Source of the DNA: Arcobacter sp.
GTDB taxonomy: Bacteria; Acidobacteriota; Terriglobia; Bryobacterales; Bryobacteraceae
NCBI GenBank assembly: GCA_020723085.1
Contig: DYJN01000014.1
Span: 1-64,000 of the forward strand
Direction of reading: 5' to 3'
DNA length: 64,000 nucleotides
Below the pieces are notes generated by a model, which was not told the DNA's origin, made no database searches, and saw only the letters and a list, made by a program, of their open reading frames with translations. The position numbers and the translations under genes were made by a program. Positions 1 to 7,533 of the stretch are shown piece after piece (position 1 is the stretch's first letter; every line of letters begins with the position of its first letter).

Positions 1-52
1 GGCGGCCACTGCTCTCCATTATGCGGCGCTGAACGCCAGCCCCGGCGGATGA
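1..52 (+). CDS. 3' end of an upstream gene (partial)
   Basis: The frame beginning at base 2 is open and ends with TGA at 50-52. It would encode a 16-residue tail, AATALHYAALNASPGG, with the GC-rich third positions typical of this genome. It stops 36 bases before the M16 peptidase start on the same strand, so it is probably the end of the preceding gene in one transcription unit. The fragment is too short to assign a family, and the call rests only on codon use and spacing. Confidence 0.35.
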   Translation, partial: AATALHYAALNASPGG

Positions 53-88
53 GACAATGGAAACAGACCGGCCTTCACCGCCAACCGC

Positions 89-1372
89 ATGCGTTTCAAC
101 TGCCCGGAAAGAACCATCGACGTCTCCCGCCTGTCCAATGGCATCACCGTGATCACCGAGCGCGTGGACTCCGTCCGCAGCGTCGCCGCCGGCGTCTGGG
201 TGGAAGCCGGCTCGCGCTACGAGACCCCGCAGGAATGCGGCATCTCGCATTTCATTGAACACATGCTCTTCCAGGGCACGGAGACGAGGTCCGCGCAGGA
301 CCTGGCCCGCCAGATGGATGCGCTGGGTGGAGTGACCGATGCCTTCACCGGCCGCGAGCTGGTCAGTTACAGCTTCAAAGTCCTGGACGAACACCTGCCG
401 GAAGCGCTGGAGATCCACGCCGATCTCGTGCTCCATCCGCGCTTCGACGAGGCGGCGATCGAAAAGGAAAAGAGCGTCATCCTGGAAGAGGTCAAAATGG
501 ACGCCGACAACCCCGAGGCTCACGTCGGCGACATCTTCGTCAAGCACTTCTGGGGGCGGCATCCGCTCGGCCGGCCCATCCTCGGCACGAGGAAAACCAT
601 CCGCTCCTTCACGCGCGGCCACGCGCGCGCCTTCCACAGCCGCTACTACAGGCCGGAAAACCTCACGCTGGCTGCCGCGGGGCGGGTGGAGCACGAGCGG
701 TTTCTGGAGCTGGCCGAGCGGCTCTTCGGCAGCCTCCCGCCGGGTGGCGCAAGGCCCGTGGCGCGTCCGCCCAAGCCCGAGGCGCCGCTGATCCTCAAGA
801 GCCGCCGCAGTCTTCAGCAGGTTCACCTGTGCCTGGGCGCCCCCGCCGTCGCCGCCCGCGACGAGCGCACCTACACGGCCTACCTGCTGAACATGATCCT
901 CGGCGCCACCATCAGCTCCCGCCTGTTCCAGAACATCCGCGAACGGCTCGGGCTCGCCTACACGATCGCCTCCGACATCGTGCAGTACGCCGATGCGGGA
1001 TGGCTTGGCATTTATGCGGGAGCTTCGCCGGAATCGGCGCGGCGGCTTCTCCAGAGCGTCATGGAAGAGCTCAGGCGCCTGAGAGAAGAACCGGTTCCGG
1101 AAGAGGAGCTCCGCCACGCCCGGCAAACGGCCAAGAGCTCGATGCTGTTGTCCCTGGATTCGATGAGCACGCGCATGTCGAACCTGGCGCGGCAGTGGCT
1201 GACCTACGGGCGGTTTTACAGCCTGGAGGAGATCGCCGCCGGCGTGGATCGCGTCACCGCGGAAGACGTGCGGGCGCTCGCCCGCGAAATGTTCGCTCCC
1301 GGCCGGATCGGCCTCGCCATGCTCGGGCGCGTGGAGGAAGCGCGCATCGAACCCGGCGATTTACAGTGTTAA
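89..1372 (+). CDS. M16 family zinc metallopeptidase (pitrilysin/processing-peptidase type)
   Basis: A 427-residue single-unit M16 peptidase, the usual length for the bacterial processing-peptidase-like group. The inverted zinc motif HFIEH is at residues 54-58 (His54, Glu57, His58), with the distal acidic stretch VILEEVKMDADNPEAH near 130. The C-terminal M16 half follows (LGLAYTIASDIVQYADAGWLGIY). There is no signal peptide, so it is presumably cytoplasmic, where such enzymes degrade short peptides. ATG 89 is the first start available after the in-frame stop at 50-52; no clear ribosome site precedes it. The next gene begins immediately after the stop, which suggests co-transcription. Confidence 0.93.
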   Translation: MRFNCPERTIDVSRLSNGITVITERVDSVRSVAAGVWVEAGSRYETPQECGISHFIEHMLFQGTETRSAQDLARQMDALGGVTDAFTGRELVSYSFKVLDEHLPEALEIHADLVLHPRFDEAAIEKEKSVILEEVKMDADNPEAHVGDIFVKHFWGRHPLGRPILGTRKTIRSFTRGHARAFHSRYYRPENLTLAAAGRVEHERFLELAERLFGSLPPGGARPVARPPKPEAPLILKSRRSLQQVHLCLGAPAVAARDERTYTAYLLNMILGATISSRLFQNIRERLGLAYTIASDIVQYADAGWLGIYAGASPESARRLLQSVMEELRRLREEPVPEEELRHARQTAKSSMLLSLDSMSTRMSNLARQWLTYGRFYSLEEIAAGVDRVTAEDVRALAREMFAPGRIGLAMLGRVEEARIEPGDLQC

Positions 1373-2167
1373 ATGATGCCGTCCGCCGCCGGCGCCCTGC
1401 TGTTCTGTCTCGCCGCGACTGCGGCCGCCGCCGACTTCGGCGCGCTGAAGCCTCAGGGCTATGCCAACGACTTCGCCGGCGTGCTCAGGCGGGAGGCGGT
1501 CGAAGAACTGAACGAGGCCTGCGCGCGCGTGGAGAAGGCCACCGGAGTCCAGATGGCGCTGGTCATCGTGCCTTCGCTCGAAGGCGAACCCATCGAGGAC
1601 GTGGCGAACCTGCTGTTCCGGAAATGGGGCATCGGCCGGAAGCAGAGCAACGAAGGGCTGCTGCTGCTCGTCTCGGTGAGGGACCGCCGCACGCGGCTGG
1701 AAGTCGGCTACGGGCTGGAACCGGTCATTCCCGACGGGTACGCGGGCTGGATCCTGCGGGAGATGCGGCCCTCCCTGCGGGCCGGCGACTACCGCGGCGC
1801 CCTGCTGGCGGCGGTGGACACGCTGGCCGCGCGCATCGCCGAAGCCAAGGGCGTGCAGGTGCCTTCGCCCGCCGGGCGGCGCCGGCCGGTCTCTCCGCCT
1901 GAGGCGCCGGTCCCCTGGTGGCTGGCCGCGGCCGGCGGAATGGGTTTCCTGCTCTTCGTCTCCGCGCTGGCCCGGGCGCAGCGAGCCGCACGCCGGCGCC
2001 GCTACTATGGCGACATGCCCGCCGCCTTCTGGCTGCCCGCGCTCTGGCGCGATGCGGGCTTCCCGGCGCGCTCCAGCGGCGGCTTCGGGGGCTTCGACTC
2101 CGGGGACAGCTTCGGCGGGTTCGGCGGCGGGGATTCGGGCGGCGGCGGCGCGTCGAGCGATTGGTAG
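1373..2167 (+). CDS. TPM-domain membrane protein (YgcG-like)
   Basis: A 264-residue protein with an N-terminal secretory leader (about residues 1-20, ending AAAADFG). A TPM domain follows at about 28-150, with characteristic blocks FAGVLRREAVEELNE, GVQMALVIVPSLEG and LEVGYGLEPVIPD. A Pro-rich linker leads to one hydrophobic segment near 180-200 (WWLAAAGGMGFLLFVSALA), and the tail is Gly/Ser/Phe-rich. This is the arrangement of YgcG-type envelope proteins. TPM proteins are often encoded beside lemA, as here (lemA starts at 2917). Biochemical role in this organism is unknown. Confidence 0.85.
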   Translation: MMPSAAGALLFCLAATAAAADFGALKPQGYANDFAGVLRREAVEELNEACARVEKATGVQMALVIVPSLEGEPIEDVANLLFRKWGIGRKQSNEGLLLLVSVRDRRTRLEVGYGLEPVIPDGYAGWILREMRPSLRAGDYRGALLAAVDTLAARIAEAKGVQVPSPAGRRRPVSPPEAPVPWWLAAAGGMGFLLFVSALARAQRAARRRRYYGDMPAAFWLPALWRDAGFPARSSGGFGGFDSGDSFGGFGGGDSGGGGASSDW

Positions 2168-2179
2168 GACGGTACGGCC

Positions 2180-2917
2180 ATGGCGCAGGAGATCGTGGAC
2201 AAGCTGTTGGACGAACTGACGGGCAGGCTCGAGAAGTCCTACGGAAAGGAGCTGGTCTCCGTCATCCTCTACGGCTCCGCCGCGGCAGGCGACTGGCACG
2301 CGGGCTACTCCGATCTCAACGTGCTCGCCGTGCTTCAGCGCATCGGCGTCGAGCAGTTGCAGCGGGCGGAAAAGATCTTCCAGTGGTGGCGCGAGCAGGG
2401 CAACCCCTCCCCGCTGCTGATGTCCGAGAACGAGGTGCGCGCCGCCACCGACTGTTTTCCCATCGAGTTCCACGACATGGCGGAACGGCGCCGCGTGCTG
2501 TTCGGCGACGATGTGATCGCCGGCCTCGTCATCGACGACCGGCACTACCGGGCGCAGATCGAGCACGAGATCCGCGCCAAGCTGCTCCGGCTGCGCCAGA
2601 AGGCCGGCGGGGTGCTGAATGATCAGCGCCTGCTGATGCGGCTCATGCTCGATTCCGTCTCCACGTTCGTGCTGCTCGGCCGCCATGCCCTCCGGCTCGC
2701 CAGGGGCCAAGCCCCATGGCGCAAGCACGAAACCGTGCGCGCGCTGCGCGAGGAGTTCGGCATCCCCGGCGAGTCCTTCGAACGCCTGTTGCGCCTGCGC
2801 GAAGGCAGCGGGAAGGCGCGCCCGACGGAGGCGCCCATCCTGTTCGCAAAGTATCTGGAAGAAATTTCCCTGCTGGCGGACTCGGTCGACCGCCTGGAAA
2901 CTGGAGGAAGCGATTGA
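2180..2917 (+). CDS. Nucleotidyltransferase-fold protein of unknown specificity
   Basis: 245 residues. The N-terminal part resembles the DNA-polymerase-beta nucleotidyltransferase fold: SVILYGSAAAGDW gives the GS motif at residues 32-33, and YSDLNVL supplies Asp45. The second residue of the usual DxD metal pair is Asn47, so metal binding or catalysis may be altered. The remaining 150 residues are mostly helical and not recognised. It lies between the TPM gene and lemA; its stop overlaps the lemA start (TGATG), so the three genes are probably one operon. No antitoxin-like HEPN partner is adjacent, which argues against a MNT/HEPN module. Confidence 0.7.
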   Translation: MAQEIVDKLLDELTGRLEKSYGKELVSVILYGSAAAGDWHAGYSDLNVLAVLQRIGVEQLQRAEKIFQWWREQGNPSPLLMSENEVRAATDCFPIEFHDMAERRRVLFGDDVIAGLVIDDRHYRAQIEHEIRAKLLRLRQKAGGVLNDQRLLMRLMLDSVSTFVLLGRHALRLARGQAPWRKHETVRALREEFGIPGESFERLLRLREGSGKARPTEAPILFAKYLEEISLLADSVDRLETGGSD

Positions 2918-3483
2918 TGAAAGCCTTGGCCATCCTGCTCGGCATCCTGCTGCTGGCCGGCCTCTTCGTGGGCGGCAAGGCAGCCAGTGTCAACAACCAG
3001 CTTGTGTCCCAGCGCGAAGCCGTTCAGGCTGCCTGGGCGCAGGTCGATGTCGCGCTCCAGCGGCGCGCCGATCTCATCCCGAACCTCGTGGAGACCGTCA
3101 AGGGCTTCGCCGCGCAGGAGCGGGCGGTGCTGGAGGAGGTGGCCCAGGCACGCGCCGCGCTGCTCAACGCCCGCACGCCCGGCGAGAAGATCGCCGCCAA
3201 CCAAGGCCTCGACACCGCCATCGGCCGCCTGCTCATGGTTGTGGAGAACTACCCGCAGCTCCGCTCGAACGAAAACTTCCTCCGGCTCCAGGACGAACTG
3301 GCCGGCAGCGAGAACCGCATCGCCGTCGAGCGCCGCAAATACAACGAAGCCGTGCAGCGTTACAACACCACGCTTGGACTCTTCCCGAACAACCTGTTCG
3401 CCGGCGTTCTCGGCTTCCAGCGCATCGACGACTACTTCCGCACGGACCCCGGCGCCCGCACGGCGCCGAAGGTAAAGTTCTGA
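2917..3483 (+). CDS. lemA: LemA family protein
   Basis: 188 residues, normal for LemA. One N-terminal membrane helix (about 3-22, LAILLGILLLAGLFVGG) is followed by the conserved long-helical domain, with blocks VNNQLVSQREAVQAAWAQVD, RRADLIPNLVETVKG, and a C-terminal YNTTLGLFPNNLFAGVLGF. The ATG at 2917 overlaps the stop of the nucleotidyltransferase gene (TGATG); a longer open frame upstream is not needed. LemA proteins are envelope-anchored and of uncertain role, and commonly pair with TPM proteins. Confidence 0.9.
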   Translation: MKALAILLGILLLAGLFVGGKAASVNNQLVSQREAVQAAWAQVDVALQRRADLIPNLVETVKGFAAQERAVLEEVAQARAALLNARTPGEKIAANQGLDTAIGRLLMVVENYPQLRSNENFLRLQDELAGSENRIAVERRKYNEAVQRYNTTLGLFPNNLFAGVLGFQRIDDYFRTDPGARTAPKVKF

Positions 3484-3498
3484 CGACCGGGAGGCACT

Positions 3499-4944
3499 AT
3501 GAGCGCACCTCTGTTCCCCAACTACATCAACGGCGAATGGGTGGAAGGATCCACGTTCGACAACCGCAATCCGGCCGACACGGATGAAGTGGTCGGCCGT
3601 TTCGTCAATGGCGCGCCCGCCGACATGGCGCGTGCGGTGGAAGCCGCAAGCGCCGCGCTGCCGGGCTGGGCGTCGATGAACGGTCCGGCGCGCGGCGCGC
3701 TGCTGTTCAAGGTGGCCGATCTGCTCGAGAAGCGCTTCGATTCCATCAGCGCGGACATGACCCGCGAGGAGGGCAAGACGCTGCCCGAGGCCAAGGGCGA
3801 GGTGCGCCGGTCGATCAACATCTTCCGCTACTTCGCAGGCGAAGGCTCGCGCCTGGGCGGCATCGTCGCACCCAGCGAGCGGGAGCGCGTCCACATGTTC
3901 GCCATCCGCAAGCCCATCGGCGTCTGCGGGCTCGTCACGCCGTGGAACTTCCCCAGCGCCATTCCGGCGTGGAAGCTCGCGCCCGCCCTCATCTGCGGCA
4001 ACACCGCCGTGCTGAAGCCCGCCTCCGCCGCGCCGCTCAGCGCCTGGCGCATCGTGGAAGCCTGTCATGAAGCGGGCATTCCCCGCGGGGTCGTGAATTT
4101 CGTGGCTGGTCCGGGCAAGGCGCTCGGCGAAGCGCTTGTGGAGGCGCCGCCGCTGCGCGCCATCAGCTTCACCGGCTCCTGCGGGGTCGGCGCATGGCTC
4201 CACGAGCGCGCCTCCCGGCGCAGGCTCCGCATTCAACTGGAAATGGGCGGCAAGAACCCCGCCATCGTGCTCGCCGACGCCAACTTCGAGGCGGCGGTCG
4301 AGAACGTCGTCAACGGGGCGTTTTTCTCCACCGGCCAGAAGTGCACGGCCACGTCGAGGGCGATCGTCGAGGAGTCCATCTATGACCGTTTCCTGGAGGC
4401 TCTGGTCGGGCGCACAAAGAAGCTCAAGGCCGGAGACGGCATGCAGCCCGGCATCGACATCGGTCCCTGCATCGACGAAGCGCAGATGAACACGATCCTG
4501 CGGTACATCGACATCGGCCGCAGGGAGTGCGGCGAGCCGGTCTGCGGCGGGCGGCGCCTTACCGGCGGCGCCTTCGACAAAGGCTGGTTCGTCGAGCCGA
4601 CCATCTTCGCCGGAGTCACGCAGGAGATGACCATCGCCCGCGAGGAGATCTTCGGCCCCGTGCTCGCCGTCATGAAGGCGCGGGATCTCCGGCACGCCCT
4701 GGAACTCGCCAACGCGAGCGAATTCGGCCTCTCGGCCTCGCTGCAGACTTCGAACGTCTCGCGCATGTTCGACTACATCTACGGCATCCAGGCAGGCCTC
4801 GTCACGGTGAATCTCCCCACCGCGGGCGTCGAGTATCAGCTTCCCTTCGGCGGGACCAAGGATTCCAGCTTCGGCCCCAAGGAGCAAGGCCCCGCCGCCA
4901 TGGAGTTCTACTCGGATTTCAAGACCGTATATGTGAAATACTGA
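3499..4944 (+). CDS. Aldehyde dehydrogenase, probable alpha-ketoglutarate semialdehyde (2,5-dioxovalerate) dehydrogenase
   Basis: 481 residues, full-length NAD(P)+-dependent ALDH. Catalytic residues are visible: Asn150 in TPWNFPSA, Glu248 in LEMGGKNPA and the nucleophile Cys282 in GQKCTAT. A GGGAGG ribosome site precedes the start by a few bases. The gene directly downstream encodes an FAH-fold protein resembling 2-keto-3-deoxy-pentonate dehydratase. That pairing, known from the oxidative (Weimberg-like) pentose pathways, is why 2,5-dioxovalerate to 2-oxoglutarate is the preferred reaction. The ALDH assignment is firm; the substrate is inferred from context. Confidence 0.88.
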   Translation: MSAPLFPNYINGEWVEGSTFDNRNPADTDEVVGRFVNGAPADMARAVEAASAALPGWASMNGPARGALLFKVADLLEKRFDSISADMTREEGKTLPEAKGEVRRSINIFRYFAGEGSRLGGIVAPSERERVHMFAIRKPIGVCGLVTPWNFPSAIPAWKLAPALICGNTAVLKPASAAPLSAWRIVEACHEAGIPRGVVNFVAGPGKALGEALVEAPPLRAISFTGSCGVGAWLHERASRRRLRIQLEMGGKNPAIVLADANFEAAVENVVNGAFFSTGQKCTATSRAIVEESIYDRFLEALVGRTKKLKAGDGMQPGIDIGPCIDEAQMNTILRYIDIGRRECGEPVCGGRRLTGGAFDKGWFVEPTIFAGVTQEMTIAREEIFGPVLAVMKARDLRHALELANASEFGLSASLQTSNVSRMFDYIYGIQAGLVTVNLPTAGVEYQLPFGGTKDSSFGPKEQGPAAMEFYSDFKTVYVKY

Positions 4945-4967
4945 GCAGGGTTTCCGGAGCCACAGCC

Positions 4968-5810
4968 ATGAAGTTAGGACAGGTGTATTGGGACGGGCGG
5001 CTGACCGCGGCGGTATTCCGCGATGGCGAGGCCCATCCCATCCCCGGATACACGGTGCTGGCGCTGATCGAAAGCGCCCCGCGCAAGAACCTCACTTTCG
5101 CCCAGATGGCCGCCGAGTACGCGGCGAAGGGCGGCGAGCGCCTGGAACCCGCCATCCCGGTGCAGCCCCGCGAGGTCTGGGCCTGCGGCTGCACGTACGA
5201 GATGAGCGCCTCTTTCCGCGACGCCGAACACGGCACGCGCGAAGGATTCTACCGCCACGTCTATGAGGCCCCGCGGCCTGAGATCTTCTTCAAAGGCACG
5301 GCGCGCGTGTGCGTCGGCCCTGGCGCCCGCATCGGCATCCGCAGCGACGCGAAGTTCACCGCGCCCGAGCCCGAACTCGCCGTACTGCTCGGCCAGGGCG
5401 GCCAGGTGCTGGGCTACACGCTTGCCAACGATGTCTCAGCCTGGGACATCGAGCGCGAGAACCCGCTGTACCTGCCGCAATCCAAGGTGTACTCGGCCTG
5501 CTGCGCTCTCGGCCCCTGGTGGGTGACGCCGGACGAGCTGGCCAACCCTTACGCGCTGGAGATGGCGTGCACCGTCCGCCGCGGCAGCGCCACGATTTTC
5601 GAAGGCAGCGTCTCCACCTCGAAGCTCAACCGCAGGATCGAAACGCTCATCGAGTACCTGCTGCGGTCGAATCCCGTCCCCGCCGGCAGCGTCCTGCTCA
5701 CGGGCACGGGCATCATCGTGCCGCAGGAAGCGGCGCTCGCCCCCGGCGACACCGTCACCATCCGCGTGGAGGAGATCGGCGTGCTCGAGAACCAAGCCGC
5801 TCTCGTGTGA
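4968..5810 (+). CDS. FAH-family protein, probable 2-keto-3-deoxy-arabinonate/xylonate dehydratase
   Basis: 280 residues with the fumarylacetoacetate hydrolase C-terminal fold. Metal ligands are Glu134 and Glu136 (PEPELAVLL) and Asp155 (NDVSAWDIE), and KGTARVCVGPGARIGI leads into the core. ATG 4968 has a GGAG site about eight bases upstream and gives a typical N terminus (MKLGQVYWDG). Adjacency to the aldehyde dehydrogenase (24 bases apart) matches the archaeal D-arabinose and related bacterial pathways. There the FAH-type dehydratase makes 2,5-dioxovalerate for the dehydrogenase to oxidise. Other FAH activities remain possible; no sugar dehydrogenase, lactonase or transporter is in the window. 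Confidence 0.82.
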   Translation: MKLGQVYWDGRLTAAVFRDGEAHPIPGYTVLALIESAPRKNLTFAQMAAEYAAKGGERLEPAIPVQPREVWACGCTYEMSASFRDAEHGTREGFYRHVYEAPRPEIFFKGTARVCVGPGARIGIRSDAKFTAPEPELAVLLGQGGQVLGYTLANDVSAWDIERENPLYLPQSKVYSACCALGPWWVTPDELANPYALEMACTVRRGSATIFEGSVSTSKLNRRIETLIEYLLRSNPVPAGSVLLTGTGIIVPQEAALAPGDTVTIRVEEIGVLENQAALV

Positions 5811-5827
5811 GCGCCGCGGGGATCGCG

Positions 5828-6364
5828 TCACTCAGCCGGCGAATCCGGCTCCAATCCCTCAAGCTGTTCCGCCTGTTCGGAAAAACGCCGCAGAACGCGG
5901 ATCGCCGCTCCCGATGAGAAGCCCGCATGGCGCAGGCGCCGGTACACGCCCGCCAGCTTCGCCGGCTCGGCCAGCAGCGCCGCCAGATCCTGGTTGCGGT
6001 ACTTGCGTTCGAGCCATGCGCGCACCAGCTGCTCCTCGTCGAGACCCTGAAATGCCTCCCGCACCGCCTTCTCGGCCACCTTCGCGGCGACCTTGCGCTT
6101 GGCCAGTTCAGCCAGCACGCGGCGGCGTCCGAACTGCCCCGAAGCGGCGCGCGAAGAAGAGAAAGTCTCGGCAAAACGGCGGTCGTCCAGCGCGCCGTAT
6201 TCCTTGAGCTGCGCCACAATGCCCTCCACGCTCGCCGGCTCGGCGGCGCGGCGCCGCAGCCTCTCCTTGAGCTGCGCCACAGTGAGCGCACGCCCGGCGA
6301 GCAGGCGCAGCGCGTAGTCTTTCAGTTCCGCCTCGCCGAGCTTCCCCGCGGCGTTCTTTTTCAT
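5828..6364 (-). CDS. recX: RecX-like regulatory protein
   Basis: 178 residues, the usual size for RecX, the small helical protein that binds RecA filaments and limits recombinase activity. Tandem three-helix repeats are visible: LKDYALRLLAGRALTVAQLK, IVAQLKEYGALDDRRFAETF and FGRRRVLAELAKRKVA. recA itself is not in the window. It is convergent with the FAH gene and divergent from the YtxH gene, whose start lies 50 bases away, so the short space at 6365-6414 must hold both promoters. Confidence 0.85.
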   Translation of the reverse strand: MKKNAAGKLGEAELKDYALRLLAGRALTVAQLKERLRRRAAEPASVEGIVAQLKEYGALDDRRFAETFSSSRAASGQFGRRRVLAELAKRKVAAKVAEKAVREAFQGLDEEQLVRAWLERKYRNQDLAALLAEPAKLAGVYRRLRHAGFSSGAAIRVLRRFSEQAEQLEGLEPDSPAE

Positions 6365-6414
6365 CGCCTGCTTTTATTGTGAGTGGAGTACACTGAAGTC
6401 AGCAAGGAGCAGCC

Positions 6415-6741
6415 ATGGCAAGCGACAATAAATTCTCGTATTTCTTCCTCGGCCTCGGCATCGGGGTGGCCGTGGGCATCCTGTTCGCTCCGAAATCCGG
6501 CGAGGAGACGCGTGAACTGATCAAAGAGAAAGCCAGCGAGGGGAAAGAATACCTCAAGCGGCGCAGCGAGGAGCTGAGGGAAAGCGCCGTGGAGGCGTAC
6601 GAGAAGGGCAAGCAGGCGGTCGTCCGGCAGAAGGAGCAGCTCGCCGCCGCCGTGGAAGCGGGCAAGACCGCCTACCGGGAGAAGGTGGAGTCGGCGCGGG
6701 CAGAGGCGCCGCCGGCTGACGACGCGGCGCAGGGCATCTAG
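6415..6741 (+). CDS. YtxH domain protein
   Basis: 108 residues. An N-terminal hydrophobic segment (FSYFFLGLGIGVAVGILFAP, residues 7-26) is followed directly by the YtxH signature KSGEETRELIKEKA, then a charged coiled-coil region rich in Glu/Lys/Arg. YtxH proteins are small envelope proteins linked to general stress in Firmicutes. The ribosome site AAGGAGC lies just upstream of the ATG. The DUF948-like gene 11 bases downstream is a common partner, supporting a two-gene envelope operon. Confidence 0.85.
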   Translation: MASDNKFSYFFLGLGIGVAVGILFAPKSGEETRELIKEKASEGKEYLKRRSEELRESAVEAYEKGKQAVVRQKEQLAAAVEAGKTAYREKVESARAEAPPADDAAQGI

Positions 6742-6752
6742 GCGGGGGCGTG

Positions 6753-7259
6753 ATGCAGTCGGAAACGGCCCTCGTCCTGCTGTCGATCGCCGTCGCGGTG
6801 TCCAGCCTGTCGCTGCTGGTGCAGGCGATCGCTTCCTGGCGCATCTACCAGTCCGTCCGCAAGTTGCAGGAGGAGGTTTCCCCTCTCATCCCGCGCGTTA
6901 AAGCCGCCATCGAGCAGGCGGAGACTACTTTCAGGCAGGCAGCCACGGAGCTCCATGAGACCGCCGAGGTCGCCAGGAGCCTGATTGAGGCGGTGCAGGA
7001 GCAGGTCAATGGCATCGACCGCGCGCGCCAGGAAGTGGCCGCACAATGGCGCGTGCAGAGCGAGCGCATCGACCTCGTGCTGGAGGACATCCTTGGCCGC
7101 GTGCAGGAAGTGGTGGGCGTGCTCCATGGCACGGTGATGCGCCCGGTGCGCGAAGTCACCGGCATGGTGGCGGGCGTCAAAGCCGCCCTGCAGACTCTGC
7201 TGCTGGCGCGGCGCCCTACGGTAGACCGCGCCACTCACGACGACGAGATGTTTATCTGA
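6753..7259 (+). CDS. DUF948-like membrane-anchored coiled-coil protein
   Basis: 168 residues. One N-terminal membrane helix (about 6-30, LVLLSIAVAVSSLSLLVQAI) is followed by long amphipathic helices with heptad-like spacing. The C-terminal block VMRPVREVTGMVAGVKAALQTLL resembles the end of DUF948 proteins. ATG 6753 is preferred over the GTG just before it at 6750. It follows the YtxH gene and probably forms a membrane-tethered pair with it. Function unknown. Confidence 0.7.
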   Translation: MQSETALVLLSIAVAVSSLSLLVQAIASWRIYQSVRKLQEEVSPLIPRVKAAIEQAETTFRQAATELHETAEVARSLIEAVQEQVNGIDRARQEVAAQWRVQSERIDLVLEDILGRVQEVVGVLHGTVMRPVREVTGMVAGVKAALQTLLLARRPTVDRATHDDEMFI

Positions 7260-7337
7260 CGCGCCCTGGGAGCATCCCTCAAGGGGCGTTCCCGTTCCGC
7301 CGCAACCGGGCAATAGACGCAGGGGAAAAACTCTGGC

Positions 7338-7362
7338 CGGAGGCTCCCGCCCGCAGCCTCCG
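7338..7362 (+). terminator. GC-rich hairpin after the YtxH operon, possible weak terminator
   Basis: Eight-base stem CGGAGGCT / AGCCTCCG around a nine-base loop, about 80 bases after the DUF948-like stop. Only CCGTTTGG follows, so there is no strong U run and intrinsic termination is uncertain. The rest of 7260-7533 shows nothing else recognisable. Confidence 0.3.
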
Positions 7363-7533
7363 CCGTTTGGAACCGGCAGATCTAACAGGTCGCTGAAAGG
7401 CGCATCGTGAGATGAAAATCTGGCCGCAAGTTGCCGAAACATCGGTGCTGAATCTTCGGAATCGCGCCCACATCAGCGGCCTGCTAAAGCGTAGAGGCTG
7501 GCCGCCGCGCTCGGGCCCGCATACACTGGAAGC

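Noticed and set aside
2623-4887. Long minus-strand open frame opposite lemA and the aldehyde dehydrogenase
   Set aside because: Antisense shadow; the plus-strand genes have clear catalytic motifs and ribosome sites.
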